The translations under genes were made by a program, and so were the position numbers. The notes beneath the pieces were generated by a model. That model had not been told where the DNA came from. It was given only the letters and a program-made list of their open reading frames with translations, and did no database searches. A stretch of DNA of 64,000 nucleotides, from assembly GCF_000025625.1 (NCBI RefSeq), contig NC_013922.1, positions 496,001-560,000 on the forward strand. The letters are read 5' to 3'. This document shows positions 25,761 through 34,835 of this stretch, piece by piece (positions within the stretch are counted from its first letter, which is position 1; each line of letters opens with the position of its first letter). The DNA is from Natrialba magadii ATCC 43099. GTDB lineage: Archaea; Halobacteriota; Halobacteria; Halobacteriales; Natrialbaceae.

Positions 25761-27089
25761 ATGGATGTCGAGAGCGACGATCTCACCTATCCCTCGCGCA
25801 ACTGGCGGGACTTCTTTACTGATCACTTCGGTCCGTCGATGCTCTGGGCGCTGATCAGCATTGGTGGCAGCCACATCGTCCTCGCACCGACGCTCGGCGG
25901 GACGTTCGGCCTCTTCGCTATCTGGATGTTCGCGATCATCTACCTCGCGAAGTATGGTGGCTGGGAGCTTGGTATCCGGTACAACTACGGCGTCGGGGGC
26001 AACCCGGTCGAAGCCTACGATCAGCTTCCGGGTCCGAAAAACTGGATGCAGTGGTTCACGGTGGGCGTCTTCACCATCATGTACACCGGAATCACCGCCG
26101 CAGTCGGGATGAGCACTGCCTCGTTCGTCCAGGCGATGACGCCGCTGTCGTTCCAGCAGGCGTTCGTCCTCTTCGTCGGTTTCGCCGGCGTACTCGTCTT
26201 GTTGACGCGCTACAGCTTACTCGAGAAGATCCTCATCGGCTTTACGGTCGCGCTGGGATTCCTCGTCGTCCTCGGCGTGCTCGTCGGTCCGCCGTCGGGT
26301 GAGGTCGTCGCCGCCACGACGTTCACCGCACCGGACATCACCGGACCGCTGTTCATCGGCCTGTTCGCCGCGGCGGCCGGCTTCGCACCGACTGGCTTCA
26401 GTACCAGCGTCCTCATCGGCAGCTGGAGCATGGCCAAGGGCGAGGGGGCTGGCGAACTCCGTGAGCGCGACCTCGACCCGAACGACGAGCGCTATCACGA
26501 CTACATCCGTGCGTGGATCCAGACCGGTCGCCGTGACTTCAACATCGGCTACGCGTTCAGCTTCGCGCTGATCGTCGCGATGGTGATTCTCGCCTCGAAC
26601 GTCCTCTATCCGAACCCGCCCGAGGACGCTGATCTCGCCGTCACGATCGGCAACATCCTGAGCCAGTCCTTCGGCGAGTGGTCCTACTACGCGATGATTC
26701 TCGGTGCGTTCGCCGCGCTCTACTCGACCGTCATCACGCTCCTCGACGGCGCAGCCCGTGCAACGGGCGACGTGCTCCCGATGGCACTCGAGCGCGACGA
26801 CCTCGACAGCGAGCGGATTCGGAAACTCGTCGTGGTCGGTATCGTGGCCGTCAGCTGCGGGATCGTACTCACGCTCGGTGCCGTTCCGGTCACGTTCCTC
26901 ATCTGGATCTCGGCGATCCTCGCAGTCACCGAGATCCTGTTCTACCCGGCGAACTGGTACGTCGTCAAAGAAAATCTGCCCGAGGAGTTCCAGCCCTCGC
27001 GGACGTGGGTCATCTACTACGTGGTCAGCCTCATCGCTGTCACCATCTTCGGCCTCATGGGTGCTGCCTACGAGTTCGGCTACATATAG
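25761..27089 (+). CDS. Nramp-related membrane transporter lacking the metal motifs
   Basis: A 442-residue protein with about 11 hydrophobic segments and the overall layout of the Nramp/LeuT-fold group. The helix 1 break, DPGN in metal-transporting Nramp proteins, reads ISIGGSHIVLAP; the helix 6 MPH motif is replaced by GFAPTGFS. Helix 8-9 region ALYSTVITLLDGAARATGDVL is well kept. So the fold is credible, but divalent metal transport is doubtful. The start at 25761 (MDVESDDLTYP) is chosen; a GTG at 25683 would add a Pro/Gly-rich extension encoded by a CCGGGAC-like repeat. Confidence 0.75.
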   Translation: MDVESDDLTYPSRNWRDFFTDHFGPSMLWALISIGGSHIVLAPTLGGTFGLFAIWMFAIIYLAKYGGWELGIRYNYGVGGNPVEAYDQLPGPKNWMQWFTVGVFTIMYTGITAAVGMSTASFVQAMTPLSFQQAFVLFVGFAGVLVLLTRYSLLEKILIGFTVALGFLVVLGVLVGPPSGEVVAATTFTAPDITGPLFIGLFAAAAGFAPTGFSTSVLIGSWSMAKGEGAGELRERDLDPNDERYHDYIRAWIQTGRRDFNIGYAFSFALIVAMVILASNVLYPNPPEDADLAVTIGNILSQSFGEWSYYAMILGAFAALYSTVITLLDGAARATGDVLPMALERDDLDSERIRKLVVVGIVAVSCGIVLTLGAVPVTFLIWISAILAVTEILFYPANWYVVKENLPEEFQPSRTWVIYYVVSLIAVTIFGLMGAAYEFGYI

Positions 27090-27095
27090 ACGGAG

Positions 27096-28226
27096 TTAGC
27101 TCGGACTAGACGCGATCTCCTCACTTCTCGTACTCTTCTTCCGCAACCGAGCAAGCCGACGCCCGAGCGGCGGCCGACTCTTGAACACGACCCAGCGGCC
27201 ACCATCGACGAGTTCGAGGTTCTGTTCTTCGGCGGCGTACTCGAGTGCGCGGACGAGTTCGTCCCGCCCGACCACAGCCGCTGCGTAGTCGTCAGCGCGG
27301 TAGAACGCCCGCCGGGCGGCCCAGAGCGTGGGCAGGGCAAGCACCACGACGAGGAGGATAAAGAGAGTGACGAGCGTCCCGGAGCCGAAGAGTAACACAC
27401 CGACGCCAAGTGCGAGATAGCCGAGTAGGGAATACACTGCGTAGCCGCGGTAGTGAGCCCGTCGCTTGCCGGCGTGAACCGCGAAGATCGCATCGAGTGT
27501 CTCGTCGTCGAACGCCTCCAGCACGCGTTCGGTGACGAATAGCTGTCGACGGCTGGGAACGCCGTAGACGTGGATTTCTGCCGTCTCGGGCATGTCGTCG
27601 AGGATCACGATGGACGAGGCCGAGAGGCCGCTGCGGTCACACCGTTCGCGGAGGCGTTCGCGCTCGGCCGGTGTTGGCTCGCGGGTGTCTCGAAAGACGT
27701 GGGCCAGTACCGGGTTGGCGAGTGCGAGCGCGACCATCGCCCCGAGCAGGAGCAGCCAGTACACCGTGGGGCCGCCCTCAGCGAGTGCCCGGATGAGAAG
27801 GGCGAGCACCGCCGCGAACAGGACACTGAGCGCGAGGGCGTACCGACCGAGGCTTCGAAGCGCGGTTCTCATCGGGAGGTCGATCTCCTGGACGTCTCGG
27901 ATCGCCGGCACGAGCGTCGCGTAGACAGCGAGGGTCACGGCCGCAGTAGTGAGCGCGGCCGTAAGCTGGACGACGAACTCGGCGGCGAGTGAGCTGTCGG
28001 AGATCGGCGTCGCCGCTGCGAGTGTCGTTCGTACGACCAGCCCGTGGCCAAGCGTAAACAGGGTCGCGTACGTGAGCACGGCGACGCCCCACAGTGCGAC
28101 GAGCAGTCGATGGATCCAGCGCGTCGGGGTCGACGAGTGCAACGCACGGCGAGATGCGAGCCAGAACGCCGGCGCGAACACCAGCAGGAGGGCAAGCACG
28201 GCGTTGGCGATAGTTACGGGTGACAT
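27096..28226 (-). CDS. M48-like membrane protein with a degenerate zinc site
   Basis: A 376-residue protein with the architecture of HtpX/CAAX-type M48 peptidases. It has four N-terminal membrane segments, a linker (TREPTPAERERLRERCDRSGL), a soluble core containing PSRRQLFVTERVLEAFDDETLDAIFAVH, two further membrane segments, and RRAFYRADDYAA. The zinc motif HExxH is replaced by HAGKR (His251 to Arg255), and the third ligand Glu in the ExxAD motif is replaced (FYRADD), so the enzyme should be proteolytically inactive. The stop faces the Nramp-like gene. The start is 167 bp from a divergent gene, with a strong inverted repeat between them. Confidence 0.8.
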   Translation of the reverse strand: MSPVTIANAVLALLLVFAPAFWLASRRALHSSTPTRWIHRLLVALWGVAVLTYATLFTLGHGLVVRTTLAAATPISDSSLAAEFVVQLTAALTTAAVTLAVYATLVPAIRDVQEIDLPMRTALRSLGRYALALSVLFAAVLALLIRALAEGGPTVYWLLLLGAMVALALANPVLAHVFRDTREPTPAERERLRERCDRSGLSASSIVILDDMPETAEIHVYGVPSRRQLFVTERVLEAFDDETLDAIFAVHAGKRRAHYRGYAVYSLLGYLALGVGVLLFGSGTLVTLFILLVVVLALPTLWAARRAFYRADDYAAAVVGRDELVRALEYAAEEQNLELVDGGRWVVFKSRPPLGRRLARLRKKSTRSEEIASSPS

Positions 28227-28336
28227 ATTTTCAATGTGTTCAGGAGAGGCACATATATTCCGCGATCTTCTCGGTACTCGAATTCGCCACTCCCCGTTCC
28301 CGGGTTGTTGGCAGACAATACAACGTTCTCAGAACA

Positions 28337-28356
28337 CTGACTGACTAATCAGTCAG
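28337..28356. promoter_or_regulatory. TetR-type inverted repeat between divergent genes
   Basis: CTGACTGA-CTAA-TCAGTCAG is a perfect 8-bp inverted repeat with a 4-bp spacer. It is the length and style of operators bound by TetR-family dimers. It lies 37 bp upstream of the rightward gene at 28393 and about 110 bp from the leftward gene start at 28226. No TetR gene is visible in the window. Confidence 0.6.
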
Positions 28357-28392
28357 CTTAAGGCCGTCCAGCCGTTACCCTGATTCGGGAGG

Positions 28393-28650
28393 ATGGAAAC
28401 ACAACGACCAACGCTGCGAGAAGACCTTGGACGAGCGAGAGAAGAGAGCGCGGTTCACCTCTGGGGAGCGATCGGGTCTGCAATCGTCTCGATGTTCATT
28501 CCGATTCTCGGGCTGATCACGGCCTACAGCGGCTACAAACTGACTGACGTAATGAGCCGGCGCTGGTTCGGACTTCTCTTCGCAGCGTTTGGACTGGCGA
28601 ACGTGATCTCGTGGATTCTGTGGCTCGCAATGCTGGCTGGCTACATCTAA
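28393..28650 (+). CDS. Small membrane protein with two helices
   Basis: An 85-residue protein: a charged N-terminus (METQRPTLREDLGRAREES) followed by hydrophobic segments at about residues 24-46 and 58-82. I recognise no family. It is the first gene downstream of the TetR-type inverted repeat and the divergent partner of the degenerate M48 protein. Confidence 0.6.
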   Translation: METQRPTLREDLGRAREESAVHLWGAIGSAIVSMFIPILGLITAYSGYKLTDVMSRRWFGLLFAAFGLANVISWILWLAMLAGYI

Positions 28651-28653
28651 ACG

Positions 28654-29514
28654 TCAAAGAAAGCCGGTGAGCGGTTCGAACCAGACGGCGGCCACGAGCA
28701 CCGCCAGAAAGACGTACGAGCCGCGAATGAGGAGCATCGTTGCGAGATCTGGCGGTGCTCGTGCAGCGATCATGGCGACCACGGCGAACGCGAGTCCTGC
28801 AACCACTGCTGTCGGTGGAAAGTGTTGTGTGACGACGAATCCGACGACGACGAGCAGTGCTGTCGCCATCAACCCGTAGGCGACCGTGTACGCCCGCTGT
28901 GGGCCGAGGGTTACTGCGACAGTCCGCTTCTCGATCGACCGATCGTAGTCGTAGTCCTGTGCGTCGTCGATTACCTTGATTCCTGAGAGCAGCAGGAGGA
29001 AGACGAGCGCGAAGCCGAGGGGGACGGCCGCGATTGTCGTCGCCTGAACGTAGAAGCCCCCGAGCAGTGACAGCGCGATACCGAGCGGGTAGCCCGTCGT
29101 CGCCGTCACCGGGTTCATATCCAACTGGGGCGCGTGTTGGTAGGCGATGAGCCACGTCGGCACCGTCAGAGCGACGGCGATCCAGTTGACCAGCAACGCC
29201 AGCAGGAGACAGCAGAGAGCGAAAACCGTCGTCGAGAGGGCGAGACCGAACCGACAGCCCCGCTCGGTGAGCGGGTGGTCGTCGTCCTCGTCGCGAACGT
29301 AGAAGTCGACGTAGCCATCCTTGATGTGGGCTGTGTAGACCGCGGCGAACATCGCAACGACGTGGATCGCTGCGAGCACCGGGTCGACGGTCGTCGCGAG
29401 CAGCGCACCGAACAGCGACGCAGCCAGCGGCGGCAACATGAACACTGGGTGCACCTGCGACAGATACGCTCGCGTCGTCGCCTCGGCACCGGCACCGCGT
29501 CTCGCGAGGGCCAT
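28654..29514 (-). CDS. UbiA-family prenyltransferase
   Basis: A 286-residue membrane prenyltransferase with about eight or nine hydrophobic segments. Two Asp-rich motifs are present: KDGYVDFY with Asp66 and Asp70, and VIDDAQDYDYD with Asp183, Asp184, Asp187, Asp189 and Asp191, matching the NDxxD and DxxxD/DYxxD sites for Mg-diphosphate binding. Candidate roles in haloarchaea include ether-lipid (DGGGP synthase), menaquinone or C50 carotenoid (lycopene elongase) synthesis; the sequence does not decide. The start at 29514 (MALARRGAGAEATTRAYLSQVHP) is preferred. The neighbouring small membrane gene is convergent, separated by 3 bp. Confidence 0.88.
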   Translation of the reverse strand: MALARRGAGAEATTRAYLSQVHPVFMLPPLAASLFGALLATTVDPVLAAIHVVAMFAAVYTAHIKDGYVDFYVRDEDDDHPLTERGCRFGLALSTTVFALCCLLLALLVNWIAVALTVPTWLIAYQHAPQLDMNPVTATTGYPLGIALSLLGGFYVQATTIAAVPLGFALVFLLLLSGIKVIDDAQDYDYDRSIEKRTVAVTLGPQRAYTVAYGLMATALLVVVGFVVTQHFPPTAVVAGLAFAVVAMIAARAPPDLATMLLIRGSYVFLAVLVAAVWFEPLTGFL

Positions 29515-29594
29515 GGCATGAGGGACACCGAACGGCCCTATAATACCCGGCCCGGCGTCACACCGGCTGTGAGCGCACGCGTTGGATGAGATAC

Positions 29595-29631
29595 ATTGGC
29601 TGCGTAGAACGGGGATTGGCTGCGTAGAACG
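29595..29631 (+). repeat. Two-copy 20-bp tandem repeat upstream of the ThDP enzyme
   Basis: ATTGGCTGCGTAGAACG occurs at 29595 and 29615 in the 5' region of the following gene. Two more AGATGGG-containing copies of a looser repeat lie around 29649-29675. It may be regulatory or a slippage product. Confidence 0.55.
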
Positions 29632-29801
29632 ACGGAGGATGGGCAGGCAAGATGGGGAAGCAGACAAGATGGGCAAACTGGAAAGCACCGATAGATCAGC
29701 TAGTCTGCACTGTCAGAATCGCGAACTCCAATGTGCGGCACCGCGAGGCCGGAACGACCGGAACACACAGTTTGATGTGGCGTCCCGTACCACGAGCGAC
29801 C

Positions 29802-31499
29802 ATGACAGACACAACCAAGTACACCGGTTCCGACCTCTTCGTCGACGCCCTCGAACAGTACGGCGTCGACTACCTCTTTGGGAACCCCGGCACGACCGAA
29901 CTGCCGCTCATGGACGCCGTCAGTCAGAGCGAACTCGAGTACATCCTCGGATTGCACGAGGACGTCGCTGTGGGGATGGCCGGCGGCTACGCCCAGACGC
30001 GGCGATACCATTCTCATCATGACGAGTCGATTCTGCCGGTCGGTGTAGTGAATCTGCACATCGCACCCGGGCTGGCCCACGGGCTGGGGAATCTCTATGC
30101 CGCGAGCATCACCGGCGCGCCGCTGGTCGTGACGGCGGGCAACCACAGCACGGACTTCCGACACGAGGAGCCGATTCTCTCGGGCGACCTGACCGAAATG
30201 GCCGACCAGTTCTGCAAGTGGTCCGACGAGGTGCTCGACGTCGAGGCACTGCCGACGATGCTTCGGCGGGCGTTCCGCGTTGCGATGACGCCGCCGACCG
30301 GCCCCGTCTTCCTCGGGCTACCGCTCGACGTGATGCTCGCCGAGACGGACGCCGAGCCCGAACGGCTGGGGCCGATCCCGAACGGTGGGAGCGGCGATCC
30401 GGCGCAACTCGAGCACGCCGCCGAGTTGCTGGCCGAGGCGGACGACCCGGTGCTGGTCGTCGGCGATCACATCGCGCGCTCGGGAGCGGACGCGGTCGCG
30501 GCGGCGGTCGACCTCGCGGAGACGACGGGGGCGCGCGTCCACGGGGAGATTCTGGCCTGCGAGGTCGACTTCCCGACAGATCACGAGCAGTGGGTGTCCT
30601 ACATCCCGCCGAACGACAGCCTGGCGTCGATGCTGATGGACACGGATACGATCGCGTTCGTGGGCTGTTCGACGAACACGACGCTGACGCGCTACGAGGA
30701 GACGCTGGTCGATCCGGAGACGACATGTATCCACGTCGGCGACGATGCCTGGCAACTCGGGAAGAACCAGACAGCGGACGCGGCGGTTATCGGCGACCCC
30801 GGGCTGGCACTACAGGAACTCGACGAGCGCGTCTCGTCGAAGGTCTCCGAGGAGACAGTTTCGGAGCGACTCGAGTCGGTCGCCGCAGTCAAGGAGATGG
30901 TCGACGCCAAGATGGCCCAGATGGGCGACGGCGACGCGGAAGACGACCCGCGGGCGTCGAAGGCCGAACTGGTCGACGAGCTAGAGCGGGCGGCCGGTGA
31001 CGCCTACATCGTCGACGAGGGAGTGACCTCGAAGTACGCCATGCTGACTCGCTGGGAGCTCGCGCCGGAGCAGTACATCTCGAACAAGGGCGGCGGGCTG
31101 GGCTACGGATTGCCTGCGGCCGTCGGGGCTGCTGTGGCGGAGGGCCAGCGCGATGAGCCACGGGAGGTCGTGGGCTTCATCGGCGATGGCTCGTACCTCT
31201 ACTATCCGCACTCGATTTACAGCGCGGCGAGACACGACCTCGATCTGACGGTGGTGGTCTCGGACAACCGAAACTATCGGATTCTCAAGGACAACACGCT
31301 GGGACTGCTCGGCGGCGAAGAGGAGGAGTACGACTTCGTCGGGATGGACTTCGAGCCGCCGGTAGATATCGTCCGGAACGCCAAGAGCCACGGGGCGCGG
31401 GCGGAACTCGTGGAGACGCCCGACGAAATCGAGGACGCGGTGTCGGCGGCGATGGAGCGCGAGGGGACGGACGTGCTAGACGTGCTGGTGCACGACTGA
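29802..31499 (+). CDS. ThDP-dependent enzyme (acetolactate synthase/benzoylformate decarboxylase-like)
   Basis: A 565-residue ThDP enzyme. The N-terminal domain has YLFGNPGTTELPLMDAV and the cofactor-activating Glu53 (LHEDVAVGMAGGYA). A central domain follows (VGDHIARSGADAV). The C-terminal domain has the ThDP/Mg motif GFIGDGSYLYYPHSIYSAARHDLDLTVVVSDN. GNPG-type N-termini and the Tyr-rich GDGS segment point to decarboxylase or carboligase relatives, not an IlvB of branched-chain synthesis, but the substrate is unresolved. An open frame starts upstream at 29652; the ATG at 29802 is chosen because MTDTTKYTGSDLFVDALEQYG aligns with the family start. Confidence 0.88.
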   Translation: MTDTTKYTGSDLFVDALEQYGVDYLFGNPGTTELPLMDAVSQSELEYILGLHEDVAVGMAGGYAQTRRYHSHHDESILPVGVVNLHIAPGLAHGLGNLYAASITGAPLVVTAGNHSTDFRHEEPILSGDLTEMADQFCKWSDEVLDVEALPTMLRRAFRVAMTPPTGPVFLGLPLDVMLAETDAEPERLGPIPNGGSGDPAQLEHAAELLAEADDPVLVVGDHIARSGADAVAAAVDLAETTGARVHGEILACEVDFPTDHEQWVSYIPPNDSLASMLMDTDTIAFVGCSTNTTLTRYEETLVDPETTCIHVGDDAWQLGKNQTADAAVIGDPGLALQELDERVSSKVSEETVSERLESVAAVKEMVDAKMAQMGDGDAEDDPRASKAELVDELERAAGDAYIVDEGVTSKYAMLTRWELAPEQYISNKGGGLGYGLPAAVGAAVAEGQRDEPREVVGFIGDGSYLYYPHSIYSAARHDLDLTVVVSDNRNYRILKDNTLGLLGGEEEEYDFVGMDFEPPVDIVRNAKSHGARAELVETPDEIEDAVSAAMEREGTDVLDVLVHD

Positions 31500-31963
31500 G
31501 GATGAGGTGTCAAGCTTTTCGACGATGTTCTTACGAGCGCCGCAGCCGTTGATTCCAGAAGGTGTCTCGTCGTGAGTACGGAGATGTGGCGTCTTGAGGG
31601 TATGTGCGGGGATGTTAGTACGTGTCCTGGGGCCTCATTCTGCGCACTCTTCCACGACTTCGGTCTGGGCTGTTCTCAGTCCAACGTACAAGCACAACCC
31701 CAACACACAGTAGCAACACTCTTCTTACTATTCAACGGTAGAGATAAGTCACTACAAGTCAACAATTAGAGCGGAAGCCACAACGGGGTACGAAAGTGCC
31801 CCGGGTGCTGGCACACCCGAGACGTGGCTTCCAAACGCAGCTCGCGTTGAAGCCATGATTCCATACATCCGACTGGGATATAAACGTCCCGCACGACACC
31901 CGCCACGAAGCGTCCAACTACCCGCTGGACTGCGATTCTCTCACCGCCTCGGAGCTGATCTGC
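31500..31963. other. Intergenic region with a TATA box
   Basis: GGGATATAAACG at about 31875 is a likely promoter for the following gene, giving a leader of about 60 nt. Nothing else convincing is seen; the frame that runs antisense through this area has no family features. Confidence 0.5.
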
Positions 31964-32503
31964 GTGAGTGACGACGATTCGAACGCCGGATCCGAGGCTG
32001 ATGGTGGGAAGGACACTGACACTGTTTCTAACGCTGACACAGCCACCACCAACGGTGATCCCGCTACCGACGACGCCAGAAACGGCCACAACGTAGCCAC
32101 CAACGAATCTGCTGACTCCAGCAACCAACTCAACACCACTCGCGACCTCAGAGTCGCCCTCGGCCTCGACCCCGACTACACCCCCGACCCAGACACCACC
32201 TCGCTGCCCAACTGTCCCCGCTGTGACCACCCCGTCACGCGAACCAGTATGACCAGCCCCACGGAAGCCATCGCCGGCCCCTGCGGCTGTCGCGTCTCGC
32301 CTGGCTTCGCTCGCCGAGCCCAAGACCGGCGACACACCACTCGAGAAGGCTCACAGTCCGATTCCAACTCTGAAGCCGGTGGCGGTTCTCCTAACAACAC
32401 CAGTAACACCAGCACCGGCAACACCAACACCAGCAATACCAGCACCGGCACCACCAACACCACCGGCACCACCAGCACCCAAAACACCTCACAAACCCAA
32501 TAA
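31964..32503 (+). CDS. Zinc-finger-like protein with Asn/Thr-rich tail
   Basis: A 179-residue protein from a GTG start. A Ser/Asp/Thr-rich N-terminal 55 residues is followed by LRVALGLDPDYTPDP and a compact cysteine core, NCPRCDHPVTRTSMTSPTEAIAGPCGCRVSPGFARRAQDRR, with Cys-x2-Cys and Cys-x-Cys pairs able to bind one zinc. The core looks conserved and the rest is low complexity. The last 50 residues are almost only Asn, Thr, Ser and Gly, coded by an AACACCAGCA-type repeat, unlike the acidic tails of its neighbours. Family unknown. Confidence 0.6.
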   Translation: MSDDDSNAGSEADGGKDTDTVSNADTATTNGDPATDDARNGHNVATNESADSSNQLNTTRDLRVALGLDPDYTPDPDTTSLPNCPRCDHPVTRTSMTSPTEAIAGPCGCRVSPGFARRAQDRRHTTREGSQSDSNSEAGGGSPNNTSNTSTGNTNTSNTSTGTTNTTGTTSTQNTSQTQ

Positions 32504-33072
32504 TCTCCTCCACTCGAGTACCCACACATCTCCCACTCGACCCTCACAGTCGACCGACGCTAAAATCGAGCAACCCGACCCGACGTAACCCGGCGGGATT
32601 TGACGTCAGGTAACTCGAGGCGGGTCGATTCGAGTGGACGTGACTCGAGTTGCGGCGGGCCACTGGGTGGGTATGGGCGTGAGTGCTGGTGTGTGTCGGT
32701 GGCGACGTGCTGTCAGTGTGGCAGTCGCGGTGCTGGCAGTCTCGGGGTGGCGACACCTGGGGGTGGCGTTCCCGATTCGACTGTCATTGCCATTGCCATT
32801 GCCATCGCCATCACTGTCGCCGTCGCCGTCGCCGTCGATCTGACTGGCTACTCGGTGCGCCGTGGCGACCGACCACCGAAACCACCACCCACGCGCCAGA
32901 CACCAACCGACGGCAACCACTCCGACTGGCACGCCCACCGTCTCACGCCGGACACTCACACCCCCACATCGCCCGCATGCCACCCAGTCCGAACCCGCAA
33001 CTCGAGTACCGGCCCTCGTGACCTCGACATGGTGGATCTATTAATACTGACAATACCTCCTAAGACGGAGGG
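32504..33072. other. Long intergenic region with hexamer repeats
   Basis: 569 bp without a credible gene. A (CATTGC)n to (CGTCGC)n hexamer tract occupies about 32783-32834 and gives long but unlikely reading frames. A CTATTAATAC TATA-like element at about 33038-33047 precedes the next gene. CCTCC and GGAGG form an inverted repeat at 33056-33071. Confidence 0.5.
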
Positions 33073-33453
33073 ATGCCAACGAAAAATCAAGCAGAAGATG
33101 GCGAGAACCCATTTGATGACAAACTAACTGATCTCGTCGAAGCGCTCAACGACCACGGCTTCGATGATGTAAACATCATGCGAGACTGGCTCGAAGCTGC
33201 GGAAATCGAGCACATCATGGTCACGTTTGGGACGGAACTCGAGGGCCTACCCGATAGCACTGCCAAACGAGGCGGGTTCGAAGCGGGCGAACCTGCGGCA
33301 GCGGTCACGATACGAAGCAATTTCGACGAGTACGGTATCACGGTCGGGTACGGAACCGAACGCGGATACGAGATTACAGAACAGTACGCCGTTGCGGACT
33401 CGTTGGAAGAAACGATCGAGACCGCAACACACTGGTTCGAAAACGAAGCGTGA
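33073..33453 (+). CDS. Hypothetical acidic protein
   Basis: A 126-residue acidic soluble protein (MPTKNQAEDGENPFDDKLTDLVEALNDHGF...). Alternating charged and hydrophobic residues suggest a compact alpha/beta domain: DEYGITVGYGTERGYEITEQY is a probable beta stretch and SLEETIETATHWFENEA a C-terminal helix. I recognise no family. A TATA-like element is about 31 bp upstream. The inverted repeat with GGAGG ends 1 bp before the ATG and could be an operator or RNA hairpin. Confidence 0.6.
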   Translation: MPTKNQAEDGENPFDDKLTDLVEALNDHGFDDVNIMRDWLEAAEIEHIMVTFGTELEGLPDSTAKRGGFEAGEPAAAVTIRSNFDEYGITVGYGTERGYEITEQYAVADSLEETIETATHWFENEA

Positions 33454-33602
33454 TCGACGAGCACCACTCACTGTCGCGCTGTTCGTGGTAATACCCCGTG
33501 CTCTCGACCCACCGTCCAGCACGCCGATTGGACACCTCTGCAGCCACACGGGACGATTACGCGTTGCCACACGATTAACTGGATGCGTGACAGTCTCCCC
33601 CT

Positions 33603-34835
33603 ATGCACACAGCCGAGTCAGTCTGGGAATTTGCGATTACAGATCGAATCAAATTCGGCACGGGAGCGCTCGACGAACTGGGTTCCGAACTGGAAGCGAG
33701 AGCGATCAACAGCCTCGTCGTCGTCACGGATACGGAACTCCGAGACGCCGGCATCGTCGACGACGCACTCGAGTCGGTGCCCGACACAATCACGGTCACC
33801 GTCTTCGACGGCGTCGAACCCGACCCCGACGTCGAGATCTACAGAGCTGCGATAGCCACGGTTGCCAGCCACGACCCCGACGCCGTGGTCGGAATCGGTG
33901 GCGGAAGCTCACTCGACGTCGCAAAAGCGGCCGGTGCACTCGCCGGTTCCGATCAGGACGTACTCGAGTACGTCGCCCCACCAATCGGTGAGGGAGAACC
34001 GGTCCCTGCGTCCGAGACGACCGTCATTGCCGTTCCGACGACCGCAGGGACTGGTTCCGAGAGTTCGCCAGCGGTCGTCGTCTCGCTCCCGGACCGGGAA
34101 CTGAAGGTGGGCATCTCGAGCCGGCATCTCTACCCGGAGCTGGCAGTTGTCGATCCGCTAGTGACCGTCTCGCTCCCGCCGGCGATCACCGCAGCCTCGG
34201 GAATGGATGCACTCACTCACGCGATCGAAGCGTACACGACCCGGCGCTACGACGCAAAGGCTGACCCCGACAGCGCCGGGCAGCGGCCCGATTACGGCGG
34301 CCGGACGCCAGTGACCGATCTCTACGCCGAGAAAGCGATCGATCTGATCGGACAGAACTTGCGTCGGGCAGTCGACAACGGTGTCGACGTGGAGGCCCGG
34401 CGGGCGCTATCGCTCGGCAGTCTCCTCGCCGGCATCGCGTTCACCAACGCGGGTCTCGGGGCGACTCACGCGATGGCCTACCCTGTCGCCGGTGAGAATC
34501 ACACACCACACGGCGTCACCGTCGCCGTCTTGCTCCCGCACGTGATGCGCTACAACGCCTCGAGTGCGTTCGAACGCTACGCACATATCGCCGAACTGCT
34601 CGGCGAGAACACCGACGGGATGAGTGACCGGGACGCTGCCGACCGGGCCGGGGCTGCCGTCGAAGCGCTCAGTTCCGATATCGGCCTTCCCGACGGACTC
34701 TCAGAACTCGGGGTGGCAGAAGACGACATCCCGCACCTGGCCGAGAAGACGACCGATATCGAACGATTACTCGTCGGAAACCCGCGCCGTGTCGATCAGG
34801 CTGCTCTCGAGGAAATTTTCGAAGCTGCGCTTTGA
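33603..34835 (+). CDS. Iron-dependent alcohol dehydrogenase family protein
   Basis: A 410-residue type III (iron-containing) dehydrogenase that oxidises or reduces alcohols/aldehydes with NAD(P). The cofactor motif is GIGGGSSLDVAKA (residues 98-108). Metal ligands appear as Asp202 and His206 (MDALTHAIEAY), His289 (GATHAMAYP) and His303 (HTPHGV), a complete set. An extra segment DAKADPDSAGQRPDYGGRTPV interrupts the loop after the second ligand. The substrate cannot be inferred; close neighbours give no help. The start at 33603 (MHTAESVWEF) is a good family start. Confidence 0.92.
   Translation: MHTAESVWEFAITDRIKFGTGALDELGSELEARAINSLVVVTDTELRDAGIVDDALESVPDTITVTVFDGVEPDPDVEIYRAAIATVASHDPDAVVGIGGGSSLDVAKAAGALAGSDQDVLEYVAPPIGEGEPVPASETTVIAVPTTAGTGSESSPAVVVSLPDRELKVGISSRHLYPELAVVDPLVTVSLPPAITAASGMDALTHAIEAYTTRRYDAKADPDSAGQRPDYGGRTPVTDLYAEKAIDLIGQNLRRAVDNGVDVEARRALSLGSLLAGIAFTNAGLGATHAMAYPVAGENHTPHGVTVAVLLPHVMRYNASSAFERYAHIAELLGENTDGMSDRDAADRAGAAVEALSSDIGLPDGLSELGVAEDDIPHLAEKTTDIERLLVGNPRRVDQAALEEIFEAAL

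Noticed and set aside
31766-32335. Minus-strand frame over the 31964 gene
   Set aside because: Val/Gly/Ser-rich antisense translation; the plus frame has a cysteine core and a TATA box upstream.
32600-33127. Plus-strand frames in the long intergenic region, including an Ala/Ile/Val-rich one
   Set aside because: Created by the hexamer repeat tract; no family features, and overlap with the next gene's promoter.
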